Origin: RGIG6353 sp964650465
Lineage (GTDB): Bacteria > Bacillota > Clostridia > Oscillospirales > SIG627
Length of the DNA: 64,000 nt
NCBI GenBank assembly: GCA_964650465.1
Contig: CAZYTA010000006.1
Span: 1 to 64,000 of the forward strand
Direction: 5' to 3'
In this document: positions 1 through 7,553 of the stretch, one piece after another
Numbering within the stretch: position 1 is the stretch's first letter
Layout of the letters: every line of letters begins with the position of its first letter
Program-made: the position numbers and the translations under genes
The notes under the pieces: model-generated
The model's input: only the letters and a program-made list of their open reading frames with translations
Database searches by the model: none
What the model was told of the DNA's origin: nothing

Positions 1-126
1 GAGACTCCCGACGAGCCTGTAGAGACTCCCGACGAGCCTGTTGAGACTCCCGACGAGCCTGTAGAGACTCCCGACGAGCCTGTAGAGACTCCCGACGAGC
101 CTGTAGAGACTCCCGAAGAACCTGCT
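1..126 (+). repeat. 21-bp coding tandem repeat, six copies
   Basis: Units start at 1, 22, 43, 64, 85 and 106. The first five are identical except for the last base of unit 2. The sixth has several changes (GAAGAACCT for GACGAGCCT). Near-identity at the DNA level, including third codon positions, points to recent expansion by slippage or unequal recombination. The array may continue to the left of the window. Confidence 0.95.
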
Positions 127-222
127 GAAGAAAAGTCCAACACAGGTCTTATTATCGCTATCGTTGCAGCTGTTGTTGTAGTTGCAGTTATCGTAGTTGT
201 TGTTCTCAAGAAAAAGAAGTAA
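1..222 (+). CDS. C-terminal end of a repeat-rich, membrane-anchored surface protein (partial)
   Basis: The reading frame is open from base 1, so the N-terminus lies outside the window. Visible are six tandem seven-residue units, five ETPDEPV and a last variant ETPEEPA, then EEKSNTG, a hydrophobic stretch of about 20 residues rich in Val/Ile/Ala and a KKKK tail before the TAA at 220-222. This is the layout of a stalk followed by a single-pass anchor with a positive stop-transfer tail. No LPXTG sorting motif is present. The acidic, proline-rich repeats suggest a wall-spanning spacer. What the missing part binds or catalyses cannot be told. Confidence 0.8.
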   Translation, partial: ETPDEPVETPDEPVETPDEPVETPDEPVETPDEPVETPEEPAEEKSNTGLIIAIVAAVVVVAVIVVVVLKKKK

Positions 223-244
223 TAATTACATAAACGGATAATTT

Positions 245-276
245 AAAGCCACACTTTTGTGTGGCTTTTTCCTTTT
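245..276 (+). terminator. Intrinsic terminator after the surface protein gene
   Basis: AAAGCCACAC (245-254) and GTGTGGCTTT (259-268) form a 10-bp stem with a TTTTG-type loop, followed by a T-rich run. It lies 23 bases after the stop codon. Confidence 0.85.
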
Positions 277-380
277 ATCTTTTTAACTATATAAATTTGC
301 AATTAATGATAATCCGTTAATATATCTTGTGTCTTTTTGTACATGAAGTTAGGTAATTAGAGAATATAATTCATCACGAG

Positions 381-420
381 ATAAATTTAAGGAGTGTTAT
401 GAAACACTCCTTAAATTTAT
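381..420 (-). terminator. Hairpin at the end of the proBAC unit
   Basis: An 18-bp perfect inverted repeat, 381-398 with 403-420, around a 4-base loop. The proC stop codon (417-419) lies inside the stem. The A/T-rich ends of the stem can serve as the U-tract in either direction, so it may also stop read-through from the left. The stretch 277-380 shows no gene or other clear signal. Confidence 0.75.
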
Positions 421-1220
421 TTTCCAAGTTCCTTAGTGCGGCTGAAAGCGTCGTTAACAGCGTTGATCACAGAGCCTCTCATACAGCCGTTTTCCAAAGC
501 TTTGACTCCCATGATAGTACTGCCGCCGGGGGAACAAACGGCGTCTTTTAGTTCTCCTGGGTGTTTTTGTGATGTTGCAAGAAGTTTTGAACTGCCGATA
601 AGTGTTTGGGTTGCGTAAGTTAAAGCTTTATCTCTTGGTAATCCACACGAAACACCGCCATCGGCAAGTGCTTCGATAAACATATATACGAAAGCCGGTC
701 CGCAGCCTGAAAGCGCACTCGCGGCATCGATTTGATTCTCACATATATTATCAAGTTTTCCCGAAAGTTTCATAGATGAAAGAAAAATATCCAGCTGTTC
801 TTTTGAGACGTTTGTGTTAGCAGAATAAAGAACCATACCTTCACCAATAGCCACCGGAGTGTTAGGCATAATACGAATCAAAGAAATATCGCAGCCAAAA
901 TAATTCTCTATTTTTCTTATTTCAACACCTGCAGCCATTGAAACGATAAGTACATTCTCTCTTTTGGATACAGTATTTTTAATTTCGGCAATTACTTGTT
1001 CCAGCATTTGAGGCTTTATTCCTAAGAAAATAACATCGGCGCTTTTGGCAATGCTTAAATTATCTGATACTTCGCCGCTAATCTTTTCTGCTAACTGTTT
1101 TGTTTTAAGGGCATAGCTGTCTGAAAGCATTATTTTTTTGTGAACATTTGTTTTTGACACAGCTTCAGCTATTGCGCCGCCCATGTTTCCACAGCCGATA
1201 AATCCAAAAATTTTATCCAT
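417..1220 (-). CDS. proC: Pyrroline-5-carboxylate reductase
   Basis: Last step of proline synthesis in the cytoplasm: reduces 1-pyrroline-5-carboxylate with NAD(P)H. At 267 residues it has the usual length. The N-terminus carries the Rossmann signature GFIGCGNMGGAIAEA, and the C-terminal dimerisation half has the family pattern SGCGPAFVYMFIEALADGGV. The gene starts one base after the proA stop codon, so the two are probably translationally coupled. It is the last gene of a minus-strand run that includes proB and proA, which gives the whole glutamate-to-proline pathway. Confidence 0.96.
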   Translation of the reverse strand: MDKIFGFIGCGNMGGAIAEAVSKTNVHKKIMLSDSYALKTKQLAEKISGEVSDNLSIAKSADVIFLGIKPQMLEQVIAEIKNTVSKRENVLIVSMAAGVEIRKIENYFGCDISLIRIMPNTPVAIGEGMVLYSANTNVSKEQLDIFLSSMKLSGKLDNICENQIDAASALSGCGPAFVYMFIEALADGGVSCGLPRDKALTYATQTLIGSSKLLATSQKHPGELKDAVCSPGGSTIMGVKALENGCMRGSVINAVNDAFSRTKELGK

Positions 1221-1221
1221 T

Positions 1222-2481
1222 TTATCGTACCTGTCCTTTTCCGATTATAACATATTTATATGTTGTAAGCTCTTCAAGACCCATTGGACCGCGTGCGTGT
1301 AATTTTTGTGTAGAAATACCCATTTCGCATCCGAGACCGAATTCACCGCCATCAGTAAATCTCGTAGATGCATTTACGTATACAGCCGCAGAATCAACTG
1401 ATTTAATAAAAGTGTTGCACGCCTTTTTGTCCTCACTGATAATAGCTTCGCTATGTCCTGTCGAGTGCAATGCGATGTGTTTAATAGCTTCGTTTACATT
1501 TTTTACTGTTTTTACACCAAGAATATAATCTAAAAATTCTGTATCATAGTCATTTTCTGCGGCAGGAGTGCATTCGATTATATTTTGACAAATTTCGTCA
1601 CCTCTAAGCTCAACAGGAATTTTTTGATTTTTGCATCTTTTATCAACAAGCTCCTCTTTGAGCTTTGGCAAAAATTCTTTTGCTATATCTTGGTGTACAA
1701 GACACACCTCGGCTGCATTGCAAACTGACGGGCGGCTTGTTTTCGCATTATGAATTATTTTTAAAGCCATATCGGTATCTGCATACTTATCCACATATAT
1801 GTGGCAAATTCCCGTACCGGTTTGTATACACGGAACAGTAGCAGTCTGTATGCAAGTATTAATCAGTCCTGCACCGCCTCTGGGGATAAGAAGATCAACA
1901 TATCCGTTTGCCTTCATAAGCTCAGTTGCGCTGTCTCGGGTTTTGTCTTCGATAAGTTGTATTGCATCGGTAGGGAAGTGAGCTTCATCGAGACCTTCCT
2001 TTAAAACTTCAACAATAGCTTTTGCGGATTCAAATGCATCTTTTCCGCTTCTTAAAATACAGGCGTTTCCGGCTCTTATTGCAAGAGAAGCTGCATCAGA
2101 GGTAACATTGGGACGGCTCTCGTATATTATGGCTACTACACCTATAGGTACAGCAATTTTCTTGACTTTCATGCCGTTGTGATGAATATAGGGCTTATAT
2201 TTCTTTTTTAATGGGTCGGGAAGTGTGGCAACTATATCGAGCCCTAACGCCATTGACTCTATTCTTTCTTTTGTTAAGGTTAAACGGTCGATCATAACGC
2301 TGCCAAGCTTTTCTTTTGCGGCTTCAACATCATTCTTGTTTTTTTCAAGGATGTAGTCTGAGCGTTCTCTAAGCTTGTTTGCCATCGCGATTAATGCCTG
2401 TTTGCGCTTTTTGTCGCTCGTTGCGGCAATATCCGGTGCTGCTTTTTTTGCTTTTATGAGAATTTCTTTTGTTGTTGTCAT
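1222..2481 (-). CDS. proA: Glutamate-5-semialdehyde dehydrogenase (gamma-glutamyl phosphate reductase)
   Basis: Second enzyme of proline synthesis, reducing gamma-glutamyl phosphate with NADPH. Aldehyde dehydrogenase fold; the active-site motif RPSVCNAAEV places the catalytic Cys at about residue 254. The frame extends four codons upstream to a TTG at 2493, but GGAG lies just before the ATG at 2481, and that ATG overlaps the proB stop as ATGA. I therefore take 2481 as the start, giving 419 residues. The overlap implies coupling to ProB, fitting the channelling of the unstable phosphate intermediate known for this enzyme pair. Confidence 0.95.
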   Translation of the reverse strand: MTTTKEILIKAKKAAPDIAATSDKKRKQALIAMANKLRERSDYILEKNKNDVEAAKEKLGSVMIDRLTLTKERIESMALGLDIVATLPDPLKKKYKPYIHHNGMKVKKIAVPIGVVAIIYESRPNVTSDAASLAIRAGNACILRSGKDAFESAKAIVEVLKEGLDEAHFPTDAIQLIEDKTRDSATELMKANGYVDLLIPRGGAGLINTCIQTATVPCIQTGTGICHIYVDKYADTDMALKIIHNAKTSRPSVCNAAEVCLVHQDIAKEFLPKLKEELVDKRCKNQKIPVELRGDEICQNIIECTPAAENDYDTEFLDYILGVKTVKNVNEAIKHIALHSTGHSEAIISEDKKACNTFIKSVDSAAVYVNASTRFTDGGEFGLGCEMGISTQKLHARGPMGLEELTTYKYVIIGKGQVR

Positions 2482-3245
2482 TTTTTGCTCCAAAATCTTG
2501 TTCCGACTTCAGTACCTTCTGCAATGTCATATAGCACTGAAGGATTATCTCCGTTAGTAATTATCATGTCTGTACCGGCACTTGTAGCTATTTGAGCAGC
2601 ACGTATTTTGGTTGTCATACCACCCGTGCCAAGCTCAGAGCCTTTACCTCCTGCAAGCGAAATTATTTCAGGAGTAATTTCCTTTACAGAAGATATAAGC
2701 TTAGCGTTTTTGTCTTTATGAGGGTCAGCAGTGTATAGACCGTCAATGTCTGACAGAAGCACTAATACATCAGCTGAAATGTTAATAGAAACAATTGCTG
2801 CTAAAGTATCATTGTCACCGATTCCAAGTTCTTCTGTGGCTACAGTATCATTTTCGTTAATGATGGGAATGCAATCGAGCTCAAGAAGTCTTGTGAGTGT
2901 ATTATGGAAATTTTCTCTTCTGTGTTGGTCGTTTATGTCATGCTCTGTAAGAAGTATTTGTGCGACAGTATGCCTGTACTCTGAAAAAAGCTTGTCGTAT
3001 GTATACATAAGCTCACATTGTCCCACAGCGGCAGCCGCCTGCTTAGTAGGAATGTCTTGCGGTCTTGATTTAAGCGAAAGCTTTCCTACGCCCATTCCAA
3101 TCGCACCTGATGAAACCAGGATTAGTTCATGTCCTGCGTTTTTTAGATCACTTACAACTTCACATAGCTTTTCAATTCTTCTTATGTTAAGGCACCCTGT
3201 TGAGTGTGTTAGAGTTGATGTACCTATTTTAACTACTATACGCAT
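2478..3245 (-). CDS. proB: Glutamate 5-kinase
   Basis: First, committed step of proline synthesis: phosphorylates glutamate with ATP. Amino-acid kinase fold with KIGTSTLTH near the N-terminus, SSGAIGMG, INENDTVA and LSDIDGLYTADP. At 255 residues it lacks the C-terminal PUA domain of the E. coli enzyme (about 367 residues). Single-domain forms occur in other Firmicutes. The ATG at 3245 follows AAAGGAAC. The stop overlaps the proA start by four bases. Family enzymes are usually feedback-inhibited by proline. Confidence 0.95.
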   Translation of the reverse strand: MRIVVKIGTSTLTHSTGCLNIRRIEKLCEVVSDLKNAGHELILVSSGAIGMGVGKLSLKSRPQDIPTKQAAAAVGQCELMYTYDKLFSEYRHTVAQILLTEHDINDQHRRENFHNTLTRLLELDCIPIINENDTVATEELGIGDNDTLAAIVSINISADVLVLLSDIDGLYTADPHKDKNAKLISSVKEITPEIISLAGGKGSELGTGGMTTKIRAAQIATSAGTDMIITNGDNPSVLYDIAEGTEVGTRFWSKK

Positions 3246-3293
3246 TTTCTGTTCCTTTTGTAAATGTTTTTATTTTAGAATACAGCAAATAGG

Positions 3294-3632
3294 TTAAAAT
3301 GTCAATCCTGAAATTTCCATTTCATTCGGATTTATGCGTTTAAAATCAACATCCATTAATTTTATGCATATTGATTCCGGAGCAATATTGTTTTGTATCA
3401 GATTTTCTTTTTCTTTTTTAGTTAGCTCTTTGATTCTGTATTCTATTTTCATTGCATCGCTTTTGCACTCGCATTGCCATAGAGCGACAAGCTCGGACGG
3501 CTTATGCGACTTTGTGTATTTTGCTTTTTTATCACTTTTACCGAAATGCTCGCTCATTCTTTTTTTTACGTCATTTGTGATTCCTGTATACAAAGAATTG
3601 TCAGTGCACCTCAAAATGTAAACATAATACAT
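3294..3632 (-). CDS. GIY-YIG domain protein (UPF0213/YhbQ-like)
   Basis: The start of the protein, MYYVYILRC followed by YTGIT, is the GIY-YIG signature at residues 2 to 17. A later Arg (KKRMSEH) and Glu (IEYRIKEL) fit the catalytic positions of this small nuclease superfamily. At 112 residues it is a single-domain member, not UvrC. The frame could extend to a TTG at 3653, but AAAGGA eight bases before the ATG at 3632 favours the shorter form. It begins one base after the stop of the upstream gene. The biological role of this family is unclear. Confidence 0.85.
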   Translation of the reverse strand: MYYVYILRCTDNSLYTGITNDVKKRMSEHFGKSDKKAKYTKSHKPSELVALWQCECKSDAMKIEYRIKELTKKEKENLIQNNIAPESICIKLMDVDFKRINPNEMEISGLTF

Positions 3633-3633
3633 T

Positions 3634-4920
3634 TTATTTATCCTTTTGAGCAAGTAAGTGGACCTTTCCTGTGTTTAGCTCAACATAAAAATCCCCGTTC
3701 TTTTTGCCGGAAGCACAAGAGAAGAAAAGGTTAGTCTTTACATCTCCGATTTTAAATGAGTATATTCTAAGGCTTTCTTCGCCAAATCCGTCAATTTCTC
3801 TGACTTGTTCGAGAATGTCTTTGGAAAAATTACCTTCTTTGTCGACAATATACATTCTGTTTATAATTTTTCCGAGAGATTCAGACTCGCATACATTCAG
3901 CACAGTGTAATCATCAAGCTCGTAAAACGATTCAAGCCGGTCCAACGAATTCTTTTTAACCGATTTGAATAGTTGTTTTGCCCTTGAGCCATATAATTCA
4001 ACACTCGGAATGAGAAAAGACGTTTCAGGTATGTTATCGCCGACTGATATTACAATGCTTTCAATTTCATCCTCTTTTAATTTAAGCATTTCTTCACATG
4101 TAATGTAGTAGCTGTTGTGGCCGTTTCCTTTGTATTCCGATACAACAAGTTCTTTTGCGGTTTTACCGTTAACTGAAAAATGTATATCTTCAGCGGCATT
4201 TGTTTCATTCATTGCATGGTTTCTCAAAATGCCGAGAAGCTCACCGGAATAGAATAATCCTTCGTTTTGATAAAACTGCAAAAATACCGAATAGCTTGTG
4301 GCGTATGAGTTGAAGGAAGAAGAAAAATATTCAGCATCTCCATAACCTGTAATCTCGTCATTTTTGTATACTAATTTGAATTCTCCGCTTCCTTCAGTGC
4401 TTTGAGGCTTACCCTGTGTCATTATAAATGAATATTCATAACCTGCAAATTTTGGACTTGTTATTGCAAGTGTTCTGTTGTTGCCATTCCAAATAGCATC
4501 AAAACCATGCTTTCTTGTTTCTTCTGCATGTATATAGGTTCTTCCTCCGATGTTATATGCTGTAATAATAACATTGTCAAGATAGGTTTTTATATCTGTT
4601 TCAAAATAGTTACCAAGCACACTTCCCGATGGAAGAGAGCTTTTATTTACAAATGGCGGAATTCCGTTGTCGGCATGATTCTTTGATGTTATTCTTAACT
4701 CTCTGCTTTTTGCATCCCAATAAACAGAAAAGCCGTAATACTTCATATCTTCAGCACTTATCAGAGTTTCGCCGCCAATATTAATAGCATCAATTTCGGC
4801 TCCGTTAAGCGTTGTAACAATATCGGTGCTGTAATATTTTCCTGCTATATCACCTGATTTTGCCGCAACTGTTATTGATAAAACAAGAATCATTAATAGT
4901 GATAGATATAGTTTTTTCAT
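3634..4920 (-). CDS. Secreted protein with two copper-amine-oxidase-N-like (stalk) repeats
   Basis: Begins with a signal peptide of about 20 residues (MKKLYLSLLMILVLSITVAAK). Two similar repeats follow, each with a D-I-x-T pattern, (A/D)xNIGG, an acidic pair and a W-(D/N)-x-x-x-R-x-L-x-I-T ending, at about residues 22-85 and 95-150. These resemble the stalk-like domain common in Clostridia surface proteins. The remaining 275 or so residues match nothing I recognise. It has no transmembrane anchor or lipobox, so it is probably released or wall-associated. It sits 15 bases after the phosphodiester glycosidase-like gene and may work with it outside the membrane. Confidence 0.6.
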   Translation of the reverse strand: MKKLYLSLLMILVLSITVAAKSGDIAGKYYSTDIVTTLNGAEIDAINIGGETLISAEDMKYYGFSVYWDAKSRELRITSKNHADNGIPPFVNKSSLPSGSVLGNYFETDIKTYLDNVIITAYNIGGRTYIHAEETRKHGFDAIWNGNNRTLAITSPKFAGYEYSFIMTQGKPQSTEGSGEFKLVYKNDEITGYGDAEYFSSSFNSYATSYSVFLQFYQNEGLFYSGELLGILRNHAMNETNAAEDIHFSVNGKTAKELVVSEYKGNGHNSYYITCEEMLKLKEDEIESIVISVGDNIPETSFLIPSVELYGSRAKQLFKSVKKNSLDRLESFYELDDYTVLNVCESESLGKIINRMYIVDKEGNFSKDILEQVREIDGFGEESLRIYSFKIGDVKTNLFFSCASGKKNGDFYVELNTGKVHLLAQKDK

Positions 4921-4935
4921 TATCGCTCCTTCCTG

Positions 4936-6018
4936 TTACTTTGTAACTATAAAGCAATTGTTTATCAACCTTTCGTGTCCAAGACTTGGACGGTTTATGT
5001 AATCCCCGTTATAGAACAGGACAGTAGAGCTTCCGCCGTCAAGCATCGCACCGTTTTCTGCTTTTTCACTTAGGAGAATTTCCTGCAGTACATCAAGGTC
5101 GCAGCCCATGCTCCATCCTATTTGTCTGCCGTCAACAACTACAAACAGAAATTCTCCTGTAGCTCTCTGTCCGATAGCTGTTCTTGGTGCGATTCCCCAG
5201 CCTCCTGTTCCGTTTTTTACTGTTCCCTCGCCGTTAACTACGAGGAAAGGGGAAAAGGATACGGCGCTGATAATATTATTCTCAATTGCCCACTGTGCGG
5301 TGCAGTGCTTTAATACAAGTACGCCGTTATTGTTAATTCCTATCATGTTATAAACCGTGTCATTGTATTCCTTGGGGTGTACCAAAACTCCGTTTTCAAT
5401 TACAAGTCCGGCAGGATTTCCTCCGTTAGAGTCATAGTTCAATCCGTCTGTGAACCCACCGCCGTTGAGACCGGCAGCAGCATTAGCATCCTCAACCATT
5501 CTTTTAACGGTTTGTCCCTTATCAAATTGATGGGAAGTATCACGTAATTTTACTCTTAAAGGGTCCTTTATGAGCATAACATATCCTCTCCATGCGGTAC
5601 CCGAGTATTCCTTTATGTAAATCCCTTCTTCTAATTCTGAGTACCCTTCAGCAATATAAGAGTGAAACCACTCAGGCGCTGTTGTTTTTTCTGAGGAATT
5701 TAATATAATTGATTGGAGAACTGTAGGTTTTGAAAATTTATAGGTTTTGTCCTTAAATTCAATCAGCCCCGATTCGTAAGAAGAATCATCAACGGTGTTT
5801 TCAGACATTATCTGCTCTATCTTCTCGTCGGAAATAAACCAGGTAGCAAGGTACTTATGATTCATGGTTGTCATAGCAGAGCATACCCACATCGTTTGAA
5901 GCTTTTTACTTCCTCCGCACACTATAAGTATATAAAAAGCAAATGCTGCAATAAAAAACAGCGTTGCAAAGGTTATTAACGTAATTTGTAAAGGATTAAT
6001 TCTTTTCTTTTTTCTCAT
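4936..6018 (-). CDS. Phosphodiester glycosidase family protein (NAGPA/DUF2233-like), membrane-anchored
   Basis: A KKKR-flanked transmembrane segment at about residues 12-34 anchors the protein, with the rest outside. The C-terminal half has the family landmarks: NAAAGLNGGGF, a central APRTAIGQ, VVVDGRQ and LDGGSS near the end. NAGPA-type enzymes remove GlcNAc or similar sugars from phosphodiesters. In Gram-positive bacteria they are often linked to wall teichoic acid or exopolysaccharide. The exact substrate cannot be inferred. It is the first gene of the minus-strand run that ends in proC. Confidence 0.8.
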   Translation of the reverse strand: MRKKKRINPLQITLITFATLFFIAAFAFYILIVCGGSKKLQTMWVCSAMTTMNHKYLATWFISDEKIEQIMSENTVDDSSYESGLIEFKDKTYKFSKPTVLQSIILNSSEKTTAPEWFHSYIAEGYSELEEGIYIKEYSGTAWRGYVMLIKDPLRVKLRDTSHQFDKGQTVKRMVEDANAAAGLNGGGFTDGLNYDSNGGNPAGLVIENGVLVHPKEYNDTVYNMIGINNNGVLVLKHCTAQWAIENNIISAVSFSPFLVVNGEGTVKNGTGGWGIAPRTAIGQRATGEFLFVVVDGRQIGWSMGCDLDVLQEILLSEKAENGAMLDGGSSTVLFYNGDYINRPSLGHERLINNCFIVTK

Positions 6019-6047
6019 TACTTTCCCTCGAGTGATATTTCTTATAT

Positions 6048-6076
6048 ATTTTAATACTTCTGACGAAAAAAATCAA
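6048..6076 (-). promoter_or_regulatory. Sigma-A-type promoter for the 6018-417 run
   Basis: On the minus strand TTGATT (6071-6076) and TAAAAT (6048-6053) are 17 bases apart, about 30 bases before the ATG at 6018. It diverges from the pyr promoter. Confidence 0.55.
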
Positions 6077-6146
6077 TATATGTTCCGCTATATTTAAAGA
6101 AAATTGACAAATGTTTAAACCTGTAATATTTTCTTTAATATTCCTC

Positions 6147-6175
6147 TTGACACACAGACGGTTTTGTGATAAAAT
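6147..6175 (+). promoter_or_regulatory. Strong sigma-A-type promoter of the pyrimidine operon
   Basis: TTGACA (6147-6152), 17-base spacer, TAAAAT (6170-6175) preceded by TGA as an extended -10. Transcription should start near 6182, giving a leader of about 108 bases before pyrC. Confidence 0.85.
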
Positions 6176-6204
6176 AACTCAAATAAAAAGAGTTAGAAAC
6201 TGCT

Positions 6205-6240
6205 GTGCGGTTTGTAATTTCGCTGAGAAGCAATTTTTAA
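6205..6240 (+). CDS. Possible 11-codon leader peptide upstream of the pyr attenuator
   Basis: A GTG at 6205 opens a short frame (MRFVISLRSNF) that ends with TAA at 6238-6240, six bases before the leader terminator hairpin. The ribosome-binding site is weak (AAAGAG at a long distance), so this may be chance. The placement, together with a U-rich stretch over its end, resembles pyrimidine attenuators in which a ribosome close behind RNA polymerase blocks the hairpin. Inference only. Confidence 0.2.
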   Translation: MRFVISLRSNF

Positions 6241-6246
6241 TTTCTT

Positions 6247-6272
6247 AAGAATCTTTTTTAGGTTCTTTTTTT
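6247..6272 (+). terminator. Leader terminator (attenuator) before pyrC
   Basis: AAGAATC (6247-6253) pairs with GGTTCTT (6261-6267), seven pairs including one U-G, followed by T-rich sequence to 6272. It lies between the promoter and the first gene, so it can only make sense as a conditional terminator. A palindrome TTCTTAAGAA (6242-6251) offers a competing pairing for its left arm. No PyrR-type binding loop was recognised. Confidence 0.65.
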
Positions 6273-6290
6273 GTGTCAAGAGGAGAGCAT

Positions 6291-7553
6291 ATGAACTACA
6301 TTTTGAAAAATGCAATGGTTTTTGATAGTGACAAATTTGTCCGTCGAGACATATCGGTTGTTGACGGGCTTGTTAGCAGTGTCCCTTCATCTCTTCTCGG
6401 CGCCGACGCTACAATTATTGATTTGTCCGATAAATTTCTTTTTCCCGGTTTTGCCGATGTACATGTACATTTGCGTGAGCCGGGATTTATTTATAAAGAG
6501 AATGTAAAATCAGGAACACAAGCTGCGGCACACGGCGGCTTCACCACGGTTTGTTCGATGCCAAACCTATCTCCGACGCCGGACTCAACGGACAATCTTG
6601 CATTACAATTGGATGCAATAAATCGAGATGCGGTAATTGAGGTACTTCCTTACGGCACAATAACCGTAGGAGAAAAAGGTGATACGTTATCAGATATGAA
6701 AGGCATGTCTGAAAATGTATGCGGTTTTTCAGATGACGGCAGGGGAGTTCAAAGCAGAGAAATGATGCTGACTGCTATGAAGACCGCAAAATCTCTCGGC
6801 AAGTTAATAGCGGCTCATTGTGAAGATAATTCTCTTCTAAATAACGGATATATTCACGATGGAGATTATGCTAAGCAGCACGGTCACAGAGGGATTTGCT
6901 CGGAAAGCGAATGGGGACCTATCAAGCGGGACATAGAGCTTGTTGAAGAAACCGGGGTTGCATACCACGTTTGCCATATTTCAACAAAAGAAAGTGTGGA
7001 AATAATACGGGAAGCAAAGCGACGCGGTGTTAATATAACCTGTGAAACAGGACCTCATTATCTCGTGTTTAGTGACAAGGATTTGCAGGAAGACGGACGG
7101 TTTAAGATGAATCCGCCTATCCGTTCTGAAGCCGACAGACTTGCTCTGATTGAAGGTATTAAAGACGGAACGATAGATATGATTGCAACAGACCACGCAC
7201 CGCATTCGAATGAAGAAAAATCCAGAGGACTTGAAAACAGTCTTATGGGGGTTGTGGGTTTGGAAACTTCTTTCCCTGTTTTATATACTAATCTGGTTTT
7301 GACGGGTATAATATCACTTGAGAAGCTTATTGAGCTTATGTCTGTTAATCCTCGTTCAAGGTTTAATCTCAATGGCGGAATTAAAGAAGGAGAGAGAGCG
7401 GATCTTACGGTTTTTGATCTGAGTAAAAGTTATAAGGTTGACCCTAATGAGTTTTTGTCGAAAGGAAAAAGTACACCTTTCAGCGGAATGACAGTTTTTG
7501 GAAAATGTGTTCTTACAATGTATGGAGGTAAAATAGTATGGCAGGAAAAATGA
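6291..7553 (+). CDS. pyrC: Dihydroorotase
   Basis: Third step of UMP synthesis: cyclises carbamoyl-aspartate to dihydroorotate. At 420 residues it is a class I amidohydrolase. The zinc motif DVHVHLREPG (HxH at residues 58 and 60), the GHRG-type segment, and the metal-binding DHAPHS near residue 305 are present. The frame could extend to a GTG at 6273, but AGGAG at 6281-6285 before the ATG at 6291 fixes the start. It is first in the nine-gene operon and overlaps carA by 16 bases if carA starts at 7538. Confidence 0.95.
   Translation: MNYILKNAMVFDSDKFVRRDISVVDGLVSSVPSSLLGADATIIDLSDKFLFPGFADVHVHLREPGFIYKENVKSGTQAAAHGGFTTVCSMPNLSPTPDSTDNLALQLDAINRDAVIEVLPYGTITVGEKGDTLSDMKGMSENVCGFSDDGRGVQSREMMLTAMKTAKSLGKLIAAHCEDNSLLNNGYIHDGDYAKQHGHRGICSESEWGPIKRDIELVEETGVAYHVCHISTKESVEIIREAKRRGVNITCETGPHYLVFSDKDLQEDGRFKMNPPIRSEADRLALIEGIKDGTIDMIATDHAPHSNEEKSRGLENSLMGVVGLETSFPVLYTNLVLTGIISLEKLIELMSVNPRSRFNLNGGIKEGERADLTVFDLSKSYKVDPNEFLSKGKSTPFSGMTVFGKCVLTMYGGKIVWQEK

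Noticed and set aside
1..126. Tandem repeats as a CRISPR array
   Set aside because: No spacers; the unit is 21 bp and in frame with a coding sequence.
6223..6228. CTGAGA, the hallmark of the TPP riboswitch, in the pyr leader
   Set aside because: None of the other conserved TPP segments is present and the leader is too short.
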